DNA of 64,000 nt. Source: Caldilineaceae bacterium. GTDB taxonomy: Bacteria; Chloroflexota; Anaerolineae; Caldilineales; Caldilineaceae. This document shows, in pieces, positions 26,389-34,874 of this stretch. The notes below the pieces were generated by a model. It was given only the letters and a program-made list of their open reading frames with translations. It was not told where the DNA came from and made no database searches. The DNA lies in contig JAJEBF010000023.1 in assembly GCA_022824025.1 (NCBI GenBank), positions 1 through 64,000 on the forward strand, read 5' to 3'. The translations under genes and the position numbers were made by a program. Numbering within the stretch: the first letter of the stretch is position 1; each line of letters begins with the position of its first letter.

Positions 26389-27642
26389 TCACTGCCTTTC
26401 CGGCTCATACCGATACACCACCGGCAGCTCCGCCACATCACTGACCGACGGGTCCGTATAATGCGAAATATGAATCCGCCTCGTCCCGCAGTCACCGAAC
26501 GCATCACACGAAATCGTACCGATAACCCCATCAAAATCAGCCGTATTCGTCAGCGCCTCTCGCAACCGCGCCCGGTCAATGTACAAGCTCTCGCCAACCG
26601 CTACCGACGCCGCCTCGATTGCCCGCAACAGCACAACTGTCGCATCGTAGGCCAGCGCCACATACGCCGGGTTCGCGCTGCTGCCGTACCGTTCCTGGTA
26701 CGCCGCGTAGACCTCATCCGCGCGCCTGCCCGTCACCCCGTTCACATTGCCTTCAAAATTGAACTCCAGCCCCGACAGATACACGTCCACCGCGTCCAGC
26801 TCCGTAAACATCAGCGACACGCCCGTGATCAGCGCCGCCCCCTCAAGCCCCTCCACCTCGCCGGCTTGGCGGACCACCTGACCCGCCTCCTCCGGGAACA
26901 GAATGAAGAAGATTCCCTCCGGGCCATCCGCGGCAATGCCGGTCAGGGCCGGCGTCATGTCGGTCTCGCCCCTGCTCACCTCCGCCACAGCCGTGACCGC
27001 GCCGCCCAGCGCCGCAAACGCCGCCGCGAACGCGTCCGAAAGCCCGGATGAGTACGGGTCTCCGTCGTGCATCGTCGCCATCCTGCGCAGACCCAGCTCA
27101 GCGTAAGCAAACTCCGCCACAGCCTGGGCCTGGTGCAGATCGTTGCTCGACACCCGGTAGAAGCCCGCATGATAATTCGCCCCTGCGTTTCCCCGCAGGT
27201 CCGACGTCAGTGAAGGAGCCGTATTCGAAGAAGAGATCATCACCAGCCCCGCCTCGCTCACAATCGGCGCCGCCTCCACCGCCGCCACCGAGCACGACGT
27301 GCCCAGCACGCCCACCACGCGGGGGTCGCCCACCACCGTTTCCGCCGCGGCCGCGCCCCCTTCCGCCGTGCATTGCGAATCAACGCCCGCGCCCATGCTC
27401 ACCCTGTGCCCCTTAATCGGCCCGTAATCCGCAATCGCCATCGCCGCCGCCCGCTGCCTCGGAATTCCCAGCTCCCCAATCCCCGTCAACGCCTCCATCG
27501 ACCGTAGTTGAATCTCCTCCTCCGGCCCCACCACCACCGTCCCCAGCGGGCTCACCGGCACACACGCCCCGCCCAACAGGACCGGCGCCACCAGCGCCAG
27601 CCATCGCAGCAGCGCAAAACGCGTGAAACAGATTGCCTTCAT
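26389..27642 (-). CDS. LivK-like binding lipoprotein, fourth copy
   Basis: 417 residues from the ATG at 27642, which follows AAGGAGCAAAGGTT and opens MKAICFTRFALLRWLALVAP with the lipobox LGGAC. The frame runs upstream to 27855, but those residues do not fit a signal peptide. Peripla_BP_6 fold with VVGVLGTSCSVAAVEAAPIV, SSSNTAPSLTSDLRG, MHDGDPYSSGLSDAF and an intact end (SCDAFGDCGTRRIHI). It lies upstream of the truncated copy, so the two look like a tandem duplication mirroring the pair at 15.8-18.4 kb. No transporter genes are adjacent. Confidence 0.86.
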   Translation of the reverse strand: MKAICFTRFALLRWLALVAPVLLGGACVPVSPLGTVVVGPEEEIQLRSMEALTGIGELGIPRQRAAAMAIADYGPIKGHRVSMGAGVDSQCTAEGGAAAAETVVGDPRVVGVLGTSCSVAAVEAAPIVSEAGLVMISSSNTAPSLTSDLRGNAGANYHAGFYRVSSNDLHQAQAVAEFAYAELGLRRMATMHDGDPYSSGLSDAFAAAFAALGGAVTAVAEVSRGETDMTPALTGIAADGPEGIFFILFPEEAGQVVRQAGEVEGLEGAALITGVSLMFTELDAVDVYLSGLEFNFEGNVNGVTGRRADEVYAAYQERYGSSANPAYVALAYDATVVLLRAIEAASVAVGESLYIDRARLREALTNTADFDGVIGTISCDAFGDCGTRRIHISHYTDPSVSDVAELPVVYRYEPERQ

Positions 27643-27892
27643 AACCTTTGCTCCTTCGCCCGGCGTGCCCGCCGGCAGTGGCAACGGCGCTCCCGCGCAG
27701 CCTGGCTGGAATACTTCACCCTCTGTACACCCATCACCTACCCTCCAGTCACCGCTATCCCAAATTATGGCAATGCCGGGCAAGCCGGTCAAATTACTTC
27801 CTGACAAAGCCGGGCATACATCCACACCGCACACGCCCCGCCACCCACTGACCACTGATCACCGACCACTGACCCCCGCAGTTCCCCCGCCC

Positions 27893-27968
27893 TTCTCCGT
27901 GGCCCTCCGTGGACGAAAGCCGTTGCCGTTGCCGTCCTTCGCGCCCCTTCGCGGACAAAAGGTGTTCG
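27893..27968. repeat. Dispersed CTCCGTGG/CTTCGCGG-type repeat, second copy
   Basis: CTTCTCCGTGGCCCTCCGTG, GACGAAAGCCGTTGCCGTTG, CCCCTTCGCGGACAAAAGG, TGTT, preceded by heptamer units (27841-27872). It fills much of the 354-base gap 27643-27996. Confidence 0.65.
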
Positions 27969-27996
27969 GACCCCACCCAACAAAGTCCTGCTCACC

Positions 27997-28233
27997 ATGC
28001 CGCTCCCCGCCCCATCCAGCCCCGAGCCCGTCTCCAACCCTGAGCCCAGCCCCCCGGAAGAAGCCTCCCTCCAACACCTGCACACCCTCGGCCGCGCCGT
28101 CCACGGAGCCAAATGGCCCCAAATCGGTCCCCAGCTCGTCCACACCTACACCAACGGCCGCACCAACACATCCTCCCAAATGGAACCCTCCGAAATCGCC
28201 GATCTCATCAACGCCCTGCAACAAAAAACCTGA
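27997..28233 (+). CDS. Small protein of unknown function
   Basis: 78 residues with a Pro/Ser/Glu-rich start and an ordered second half, HTLGRAVHGAKWPQIGPQLV followed by GRTNTSSQMEPSEIADLINA. That half resembles a short helical module seen at the C-terminus of some phage-type proteins, but I cannot name it. There is no clear ribosome binding site. It sits at the left edge of the accessory island, before the promoter at 28272. It may be a fragment of a larger lost gene. Confidence 0.45.
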   Translation: MPLPAPSSPEPVSNPEPSPPEEASLQHLHTLGRAVHGAKWPQIGPQLVHTYTNGRTNTSSQMEPSEIADLINALQQKT

Positions 28234-28271
28234 CCGACCTAGGCGCTGTGATCAAAAGAACCCCCTACCTC

Positions 28272-28300
28272 TTGACACCCTTATTGCCATCTTGTATAAT
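28272..28300 (+). promoter_or_regulatory. Consensus sigma-70 promoter of the HigBA operon
   Basis: TTGACA (28272-28277), a 17-base spacer and TATAAT (28295-28300): both hexamers match the consensus exactly. The toxin start is 55 bases beyond the -10. Such a strong promoter is expected to be held down, probably by the HigA product. Confidence 0.85.
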
Positions 28301-28355
28301 TTTCTTTATTGGGGACACTTATCCAACGTGATTGTAAGAGTACACTGGATCGGCT

Positions 28356-28649
28356 TTGCGCGTTCTGTTCAAGAGTGAACTCATCAAATTCTGGCAGAAA
28401 CATCCCGACGCCCGCGGCGCTTTACAGGCCTGGCTCAGCGAAGTCGAACGCGCGCAATGGCAAATGCCGAGACAAGTAACCGAACGCTACCCGTCGGCAA
28501 GTGCAGTTCCCGGCAACCGTATCGTCTTCAGAATCAGAGGAAACCGCTACCGCATGGTCGTGGAAATCGACTATCAGCGAAAGGAACTCTATATACTCTT
28601 TCTGGGCACACACGCGGAGTACAACCGCATAGACGCCACAAAGGTATAG
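28356..28649 (+). CDS. higB: HigB-type mRNA interferase toxin
   Basis: 97 residues from a TTG start (MRVLFKSELIKFWQKHPDAR aligns with known HigB starts). HigB/RelE-like features: KSELIKFW, LQAWLSEVERAQW, then NRIVFRIRGNRYRMVVEIDY and LYILFLGTHAEYNRID, with the basic and His/Tyr residues used for ribosome-dependent mRNA cleavage. It precedes its antitoxin by two bases, the usual HigBA order (toxin first). Confidence 0.9.
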   Translation: MRVLFKSELIKFWQKHPDARGALQAWLSEVERAQWQMPRQVTERYPSASAVPGNRIVFRIRGNRYRMVVEIDYQRKELYILFLGTHAEYNRIDATKV

Positions 28650-28651
28650 CC

Positions 28652-29851
28652 ATGTACACCATCAGACCAATCAGGAGCGAGGAGGACTACGAAGCGGCCT
28701 GCGCCCGCATTCGCGAGCTGATGGGCGCGCAACTGAACACCCCCGAAGGCGATGAACTCGACGTGCTGGCCGACCTTGTCGAGCATTACGAGGACAAGCA
28801 CTACCCGATCGGCATGCCCACCGCCGTCGACGCCATCGAATTCCGCATGGAACAGGCCGGACTGACCCGCCGCGACCTGATCCCCTTGATCGGCAGCAGA
28901 CAGAAAGTCTCCGAAATCCTCACAGGCAAGCGTGATGTCACCATCTCCATGGCCCGCGCGTTGCATAAACACCTGGGCATACCCGCCGACGTGCTCCTGC
29001 AGGAACCCGGCGCGGCCTTCGATTCGACCTATGACGAAATCGACCCGCGCCGCTTCCCACTCAAGGAGATGGCCAAGCGCAATTGGATTCCCCAGTTGCC
29101 CGATCTGCGCGACCGCGCTGAAGAGGTGATCAACACCTTGGTCGAAAGAGCGGGTGGTCCCCAAGCCGCCGCCCTTACCCTCTACCGCAAGAACAGCCAC
29201 CGCCGCATCAACGCCAAGACCGATCCTTACGCGCTGAGGGCCTGGTGCTGGCGCGTCCTCGCCCTTGCCAACCAGAACCCGCCCCAGGCCCGCTACCGGC
29301 CAGGCGCCGTAACGGAGCCCTTCATGCGCGAAGTCGCCCAGCTGAGCGTCTACGAGGACGGCCCGCGGCGCGCCCAGCAGCGCCTGGCCGAACACGGCAT
29401 CGCCCTCGTCATCGAGCGCCACCTCCCCCGCACCCATCTCGACGGCGCGGCGCTATGTCTCCTGGACGGCCGCCCGGTCATCGGCCTCACCCTGCGCTAC
29501 GACCGCATTGACAACTTCTGGTTCAGCCTCATGCACGAACTGGCCCACGTCAGCCTCCATCTCGACTGCCACGAAAACGAACTCTTCATCGACGACCTCT
29601 CCCTGACCGGAGACGACCCCCTCGAAGAAGAAGCCGACACGCTGGCCCAGGACGCCCTCATCCCCCCACAGCTCTGGCAGACCAGCCCAGTCCGTGAAAG
29701 AGCGACCATACTCGCCGTCTACGACTTCGCCCGCGAAGTCGGCGTCCACCCCGCGGTGATCGCCGGCCGCGTGCGCCACGAGCGGAGCAACTACCGGCTG
29801 CTGTCGCAGCTCGTCGGCAGCGGCAAGGTCCGGCGGTTATTTGAGAGGTGA
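28652..29851 (+). CDS. HigA-type antitoxin fused to ImmA/IrrE metallopeptidase
   Basis: 399 residues. Residues 1-115 are a HigA antitoxin: YTIRPIRSEEDYEAACARI, then an HTH (AGLTRRDLIPLIGSRQKVSE, ILTGKRDVTISMARALHKHL). Residues ~115-250 form a linker domain. Residues ~280-370 are an ImmA/IrrE-type zinc peptidase with FSLMHELAHVSLHL (HEXXH) and a downstream EEEADTLAQDALIP carrying the third ligand. The peptidase half could cut a repressor or the antitoxin half itself under stress, releasing HigB. Standard HigA is ~100-130 residues, so the fusion is the notable point. Confidence 0.86.
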   Translation: MYTIRPIRSEEDYEAACARIRELMGAQLNTPEGDELDVLADLVEHYEDKHYPIGMPTAVDAIEFRMEQAGLTRRDLIPLIGSRQKVSEILTGKRDVTISMARALHKHLGIPADVLLQEPGAAFDSTYDEIDPRRFPLKEMAKRNWIPQLPDLRDRAEEVINTLVERAGGPQAAALTLYRKNSHRRINAKTDPYALRAWCWRVLALANQNPPQARYRPGAVTEPFMREVAQLSVYEDGPRRAQQRLAEHGIALVIERHLPRTHLDGAALCLLDGRPVIGLTLRYDRIDNFWFSLMHELAHVSLHLDCHENELFIDDLSLTGDDPLEEEADTLAQDALIPPQLWQTSPVRERATILAVYDFAREVGVHPAVIAGRVRHERSNYRLLSQLVGSGKVRRLFER

Positions 29852-30014
29852 ACTGTCTTTAGAGGTACTGACTGATACATATGGTCAAGCTAAGCCAACC
29901 GTGTCTGACTTTATATTGAACAACGGACAGCGTCGCACTGGCAGCACTCGATTGCTGTGAGCTCAAACCATCGTCGCCGCAAATGTGTCTATAAGTGTGA
30001 TTGAGAAGTGCCAA

Positions 30015-30056
30015 GAGGACTAAACCTCTGCACCTGAAGTGAAGGTCTTTAGGCTC
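30015..30056 (+). other. Imperfect long hairpin in the AT-richer segment upstream of the reverse transcriptase
   Basis: GAG/CTC, CTAAA/TTTAG and CCT/AGG form three stacked helices with small bulges around a loop CTGCACCTGAAGTGA. It lies in a ~250-base non-coding stretch (29852-30100) after the HigA-ImmA gene. Some defence reverse transcriptases use a structured RNA encoded next to the gene; this could be part of such an RNA, or a simple terminator-like structure. Confidence 0.3.
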
Positions 30057-30130
30057 TAGGAGATTCTTCGCCAGTACGCGTCTTTGAATCGGGAAGTAGG
30101 TTGTCCCATAGTATCTATCGGATAAGGATC

Positions 30131-30410
30131 ATGGTAAGAAGAGAAGCACTCAAAAGAAGGTTATTGGAAAGAGATGGTCATCGATGCGGGGTCCATGTGG
30201 GCGGATGTGGAAGGAAGTTGACTCTAGCGACAACAACAATAGACCACATAGTCCCCCAAAATATCCTGAGAGTCATGAGGTGTGAGCTTGGTCCCAAAAA
30301 CTGGACCACAAGGTAAGGTGTGAAATGGAGCAATTCACCAGGCCTGCGAATGGGCAGAACGATGGATACCTGGTCTGTTCGCTGCGCTGCACACAGTATT
30401 GACGATCATC
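30131..30410 (+). pseudogene. Decayed HNH endonuclease fragment
   Basis: From the ATG at 30131 the frame encodes KRRLLERDGHRCGVHVGGCG and TTTIDHIVPQNIL, the first half of an HNH nuclease (zinc CxxxxxxxC and DHIVP). It then reaches a stop at 30314-30316. Further pieces follow in other frames (IHQACEW in one, GYLVCSLRCTQY in another, resembling the closing ...N/H...CxCxxxQ part of such nucleases). Frameshifts have therefore broken the gene. GC content is well below that of the rest of the window, as in the adjacent reverse transcriptase, so the two probably arrived together. Confidence 0.6.
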
Positions 30411-30593
30411 ATTGGCCTTGAAATCTCTGGTGTATCGGACTAGGCGAGATGACCATCCTCAACGACTCCCACGTAGAGCAAGTTGACCTCGCTTTTTTGA
30501 AAGATAGCTGCTGAGCGATTCCAATCTGCCCAAGCGTATCTCCGGCGACATGTGATTGGGTTGGAGAAAGTATCAAGTAGAGGACGAGACTTA

Positions 30594-32108
30594 ATGTCGG
30601 TAGAGAAAAATATAGCGACGAGACGTTCCATTATCGAGCTTTCAAACGACGAGGCGAAAGCATTTTTTCTCAAGCATGAAAGTTACTCCCCCTTTGAGTT
30701 GCCGCCTTATTTCAGATTTGAGTGTCTGCTTGATGAAGTCAATCAAAAGCTCAGGAGGAACTTTTCGTTCAAAAAACATTGCCGTGAGGCAAGTAAATTA
30801 GATAAAGTCAACTATCTCATTCTCAACAGCAAAGATGGCAAATACTCTTGGCGCCCCTATGAACTCATTCATCCAGTCCTGTATGTTTCGCTCGCCGATC
30901 AGATGACGAGAAAGGACTCTTGGCACAAAATCGTGAAACGATTTCGTGCATTCGCTTCCAACCCAAAAATTCGTTGCCTAAGTTTACCTGTTCAGTCATT
31001 GACGCCTGAGAAGGACAAAGCTGAGCAAATCAAGCAGTGGTGGGAAAAAGTTGAGCAAAAGTCAATAGAGTTGTCCCTGGACTTTGAACATATCGTTCAC
31101 ACGGACCTTGTGGACTGTTATGCCGCCCTATACACACATTCAATTCCATGGGCTCTCCACACAAAGGAGAAGGCCAAAGTTCATAGAAACGGGACGGGCT
31201 TGATAGGTAACGTTATCGATCTTCACATTCGAGCTATGAGACACGGCCAGACTAACGGCATTCCTCAAGGGTCTGTTCTAATGGATTTCATCGCAGAAAT
31301 GGTGCTCGGCTATGGGGATTCCCTGCTTTCAACCAAGATTTGTAAAGAGCGTATAGAGGAGTATCAGATTCTTCGTTATCGAGATGACTATCGCATTTTC
31401 GTCAACAATCCCCAGGACGGGGAGAAAATTCTAAAGTGTCTTACAGAGGTGATGATTGACTTAGGTCTGAAACTCAAACCCGAGAAAACCAGGGCCAGCA
31501 GCGAAGTGATACGCTCGTCCATAAAGAAGGACAAACTCGACTGGTTATATCGCAAAACTGTTGACAAGGTGCTTCACAAGCAACTGTTGATCATTCACGA
31601 TCAGAACACTAAGCATCCCAACAGCGGAAGTATCAGTCGAGGCTTGCAAGAATTCGACGAAAAACTTGAAACTGTGAGCAAAGTCGACTTTCCAATGCCA
31701 TTGATCAGCATTGTCGTAGATGTCGCGTTACGCAGCCCACGGACCTATCCAATGGCGGCAGCAGTATTGAGCAAGTTAATTGATTTTCTCGACAGTGAAT
31801 ACGAAAAGAGGATTGTAGTTGAAAAGATCAGGAAAAGATTTTCTGCCTTGCCGAACACTGGTCATATGGAGATCTGGCTTCAGCGCTTTAGCATCAAGTG
31901 TGCTCCCGACATTAAGTATACCGAACCTCTATGTCGTCTAGTGGGTCAAGAATCAACATCGATCTGGAACAACGACTGGATTGGCCTATCTACATTGGAA
32001 AATGTAATCGATCCAACAAAGATGATCGATGAGGAGGAACTTGAGAAAGTCGGACCTGTCATCCCGAACAAGGAGGTTCGACTATTTGACGTGCCCTATC
32101 CCTGGTAG
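30594..32108 (+). CDS. Unclassified reverse transcriptase of the Abi/UG (DRT) type
   Basis: 504 residues from the ATG at 30594 (AGAGGA nine bases upstream); a GTG at 30552 would add 14. Motif A is HTDLVDCYAALYTHSIPWAL (TDxxxCY), motif B TNGIPQGSVLMDFIAEMVLG, motif C RYRDDYRIFV with the catalytic DD, and motif D LGLKLKPEKTRAS. There is no maturase, thumb-X or endonuclease domain of a group II intron, and motif C is YRDD not YADD. The C-terminal ~230 residues are alpha-helical and unnamed, as in Abi-like and unknown-group RTs, many of which defend against phage by making DNA from or without a template. GC content is far below the flanks, indicating transfer. The exact class is not assigned. Confidence 0.82.
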   Translation: MSVEKNIATRRSIIELSNDEAKAFFLKHESYSPFELPPYFRFECLLDEVNQKLRRNFSFKKHCREASKLDKVNYLILNSKDGKYSWRPYELIHPVLYVSLADQMTRKDSWHKIVKRFRAFASNPKIRCLSLPVQSLTPEKDKAEQIKQWWEKVEQKSIELSLDFEHIVHTDLVDCYAALYTHSIPWALHTKEKAKVHRNGTGLIGNVIDLHIRAMRHGQTNGIPQGSVLMDFIAEMVLGYGDSLLSTKICKERIEEYQILRYRDDYRIFVNNPQDGEKILKCLTEVMIDLGLKLKPEKTRASSEVIRSSIKKDKLDWLYRKTVDKVLHKQLLIIHDQNTKHPNSGSISRGLQEFDEKLETVSKVDFPMPLISIVVDVALRSPRTYPMAAAVLSKLIDFLDSEYEKRIVVEKIRKRFSALPNTGHMEIWLQRFSIKCAPDIKYTEPLCRLVGQESTSIWNNDWIGLSTLENVIDPTKMIDEEELEKVGPVIPNKEVRLFDVPYPW

Positions 32109-32746
32109 TTTCCCACTGGGTTTACATTCGAGAAACTTTGGCAGACTATTCGCCCTGATGTCCCTTTGGAACAAAATTAGGAGCCGTTGACATTTCAATG
32201 AGGCAAGCGAGATCCGCGCAATCGAAAGCGGGGAAGTGGGGGATCAGACGACCTGTGGCCGTGCGCCGGGGGCCCAGCGCCCTGTCACTTCTCATGTAGA
32301 TCCCAAATGGGTCCACGAGATCGCGAGTATCAATGGAGCGAGTGAGACGCCTGCGATGCCTGGCCACAGCCCATGCGAAAACTCTTGGTCTCAAATTGAA
32401 CACACGTGATTTTCTTTTTGCAAATAATTATCACATCATTGTTGGTGAACGCTGTTCTGCCTCTTGAATTTTTTTTTCTCGCAAACGCTCGTAGACTCTC
32501 GTGGATCTCTCGCAAACGCTCGTACGAGCGCCCGACCTGTGTTCAGTTAGCGCCCAGCCCAGCTTTTCCTGCAATTACGCTGAAACAGTGTCTCTTCAGT
32601 CCGTTGTGAAACCCTGCCTTTTCACCGCACGCAGCTGGCAGAGCTTGCCTTCTCGACGCACCTTGAAAATGTCAACGTGCCCGACCCACCCTTGAAGTCG
32701 TCCGGTGGTCCCATCCGGCTGAATTTGAGAGCCTGCTTTTCGCTGC
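32109..32746. other. Gene-free gap at the right edge of the AT-richer segment
   Basis: About 640 bases with no convincing gene; short frames lack motifs. Composition shifts back to GC-rich toward 32650. It contains a duplicated 17-base motif and a 14-base palindrome near 32477-32530 and a T8 run at 32470-32477. Confidence 0.5.
32477..32530. repeat. 17-bp direct repeat with adjoining palindrome
   Basis: TCTCGCAAACGCTCGTA occurs at 32477-32493 and again at 32508-32524. The second copy runs into the perfect 14-base palindrome CGCTCGTACGAGCG (32517-32530). It may be a protein binding site or the scar of a mobile-element end. Confidence 0.65.
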
Positions 32747-32977
32747 ATGACCATCCTCACCGAAGCCGCCGTCGAACAGGCCGCTCTTTCCTGTTTATTC
32801 CCCGACCGAAAGACCGTGTACGACTGCGCCCGCCCAGACCGGTTGGAGCGGGCCGTCTCCATCGGCTATGATGGACTGCGAGAAACCAGCATAGTGAAGG
32901 CGAAATGGGGCCGGGCAAGACCGGCTGGACCTGGGCCGCTTCCGTGCAGAATCGCCGGAGTGATGAGACGAAAGTGA
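32747..32977 (+). pseudogene. hsdR-like N-terminal remnant, copy 1
   Basis: The 76-residue frame opens MTILTEAAVEQAALSCL, which matches the usual start of type I restriction subunit R (M-[TP]-x-LTEA-x-x-EQ-x-AL-x-WL). After ~17 residues similarity is lost. DNA of the first ~50 bases is nearly the same as at 34782. It ends 10 bases before the HEPN-like gene. Either a truncated hsdR or a short leader peptide gene. Confidence 0.45.
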
Positions 32978-32986
32978 GGCGCATTC

Positions 32987-34369
32987 ATGCAATTCAAAGC
33001 GAACAAAGACATTGCGCTGGGGGAAACGCGCATCAGATTGGACGTCAACGGCCAGTGTGTGGACAGGCCGGCCGAGGCTATCCTGCGCATGTTGCCCAGC
33101 CCGCGTCTCGTCATCAAGTGCGATTTGGATTTGCACGATTCGAATGCCGGGCTGGCTGATTTCCAGCGATGCTACGTAACCGCAACCATTCATGATTACA
33201 CGACGGAGTTCATTGTCGGGCAGTTTACTTTCCCTTTGGGTCCGGAGAATTTCCTAGCAGATATGTCTCTCCTTCCAAAAAGAGAACCGATTTCGATTCA
33301 CCACACCGGAGATAGTCTCGCGTGTGTAGAGTTCGGCGTTCTTAATTTCCCTGAATTTTGGGGGGAACAGGACAAGACGATTCAATCCAACGGCCATTCA
33401 TATCGTCGGGTTGGCGCTATGCAACTCCAGGCCGACCCCTGGATCGTCGATATCAGCGCAGCGCCTAATCTGTCCGATGTCAAGAAGGAACTGGCTGCGA
33501 CCGGCGGCTATGGCGTTACCCATTCGGGAACAGTCAGACGCGCCGACGGCAATGAGTTCAGGGTTTCGGAAGTTGAACAGCTCCTAAGCGGCTTGAGCCT
33601 TTTCTTGTCATTTGCCCGTGGAGCTTACTGCGGACTGACCCTGATTGAAGGAAAGAGTCGGAACGGGCAGGTGGCGTGGGAGTGCTGGGGGGCACAAAGT
33701 GTGACAGGGTGGTTCAGTCCACCATCCTGGTTCGACAGACACCATGGTCACCTGCTTGCAGAGGTCTTTCCGGGCTTCTGGCAACGGTACAAGAGACAGG
33801 AAAAAGACCTGCGAGTTATTGTTACCTTTTATCTGGACAGCAACTTGGGAAGTAGCCACGGCGTCGGCCTGGACGGGGGGCTCATCCTGACCCAGGCCGC
33901 ACTCGAACGAATGGCGCTTGGGATTGGCGGCAAGAAAATCGGCAAGCGCATTGCAAAGACGCTCGTGGAGCATGGGATTTCCCAGAAGGCGCTCCCCATC
34001 CCGCCGGACTCCTGCCCCGAACTGGCAATGCTGGCGGCAGAGCATAACTGGAAACATGGCCCCCATGCCTTGGTCGAGATTCGTAACAACGTCGTTCACC
34101 CCAAACAGAAGTACGGCAAGATTTCCGCTAGAGCCTACTATGAGGCTTGGAATCTGGGGCAGTGGTATCTCGAACTGATGCTGTTACGCCTTTTCGGCGC
34201 CAGCAGTGACTTCGACTACGGCAACCGCCTGAAGAAGAAGTGGGTGGGTGAAGTAGAGCATCTCGGCCAGTGGCTGGTAGAGAACATGCCGCGCGGAATC
34301 GACCTTGCACTCCCCAACCGCGACGACCCCGAACGTCAAATCCCATTCAGCGCTCAAGAGAACGAATGA
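32987..34369 (+). CDS. Unknown protein with C-terminal HEPN-like RNNVVH motif
   Basis: 460 residues, GTGAGG seven bases before the ATG. No domain is certain. The N-terminal ~300 residues look beta-rich (LSLFLSFARGAYCGLTLIEG in the middle). The C-terminal ~150 are helical and contain HALVEIRNNVVHPK, an R-x4-H motif of the kind that forms the RNase site in HEPN domains, in a position like that of ApeA-type abortive infection proteins. An RNA-cutting antiviral role is inferred, not shown. Its stop overlaps the next gene's start (ATGA), tying it to a PIN toxin. Codon use is less C-rich than in the housekeeping genes. Confidence 0.6.
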   Translation: MQFKANKDIALGETRIRLDVNGQCVDRPAEAILRMLPSPRLVIKCDLDLHDSNAGLADFQRCYVTATIHDYTTEFIVGQFTFPLGPENFLADMSLLPKREPISIHHTGDSLACVEFGVLNFPEFWGEQDKTIQSNGHSYRRVGAMQLQADPWIVDISAAPNLSDVKKELAATGGYGVTHSGTVRRADGNEFRVSEVEQLLSGLSLFLSFARGAYCGLTLIEGKSRNGQVAWECWGAQSVTGWFSPPSWFDRHHGHLLAEVFPGFWQRYKRQEKDLRVIVTFYLDSNLGSSHGVGLDGGLILTQAALERMALGIGGKKIGKRIAKTLVEHGISQKALPIPPDSCPELAMLAAEHNWKHGPHALVEIRNNVVHPKQKYGKISARAYYEAWNLGQWYLELMLLRLFGASSDFDYGNRLKKKWVGEVEHLGQWLVENMPRGIDLALPNRDDPERQIPFSAQENE

Positions 34370-34785
34370 GCGGCTACCTCCTTGACGCGAATGTCATTTC
34401 GGAGTTGACCAAGGCCGCTCCAGCCCCGCAGGTAGTCACATTTCTCACCCAACAGTACGACCTCTGGCTGTCGGTGATTGTGATACATGAATTGGAGTTT
34501 GGCGTGCAAGGGATGCCGGACGGTCAGCGCCGTGACAGAGTGAGCGCAGTATATCGAACTCTCTTTGACAGTCTCTCAAGCCGGGTCCTCCTCGTGGACC
34601 TCACGATCGCAGAACGGGCCGCTCAGTTGCGGGCACAAGCACGCCGCGCAGGCCATACCTTGCACCTGGCCGATGCACTGATTGCCGGTACAGCGCTTGT
34701 TCATGAGCTCATACTGGCAACGCATAATGCTAAAGACTTTACCGCTTTGGACATCGAATTCGTCGACCCGTGGGAATCGCCATGA
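34366..34785 (+). CDS. PIN-domain ribonuclease (VapC-like)
   Basis: 139 residues from the ATG at 34366. YLLDANVISEL has the first catalytic Asp, VIHELEFGV the Glu, HLADALIAGTA the second Asp and ATHNAKDF the last acidic pair. No Phd, AbrB or RHH antitoxin gene is next to it. Instead it overlaps the upstream HEPN-like gene by four bases and a downstream hsdR-like start by four bases. Either the antitoxin was lost, the HEPN-like protein acts as partner, or the gene is an orphan toxin. Confidence 0.85.
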   Translation: MSGYLLDANVISELTKAAPAPQVVTFLTQQYDLWLSVIVIHELEFGVQGMPDGQRRDRVSAVYRTLFDSLSSRVLLVDLTIAERAAQLRAQARRAGHTLHLADALIAGTALVHELILATHNAKDFTALDIEFVDPWESP

Positions 34786-34874
34786 CCACCCTCACCGAAG
34801 CCGACGTCGAGCAGGCCGCCCTCGCCGCCCAGCCCATCTCCCCAGACGACCCATCCACCCTCCTGTCCGCCTGA
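34782..34874 (+). pseudogene. hsdR-like N-terminal remnant, copy 2
   Basis: A 30-residue frame opening MTTLTEADVEQAALAAQPI, the start of a type I restriction R subunit, with its ATG overlapping the PIN gene's TGA. It stops at 34874. In an intact locus PIN and hsdR would have been translationally coupled; here the remainder of hsdR is gone. Confidence 0.55.

Noticed and set aside
30131..32108. HNH plus reverse transcriptase as a group II intron
   Set aside because: HNH precedes the RT instead of following it, motif C is YRDD, no maturase domain is seen and I find no domain V-like hairpin after 32108.
32146..32403. 85-codon minus-strand frame after the RT
   Set aside because: No ribosome binding site, no recognisable motif, and composition typical of non-coding DNA.
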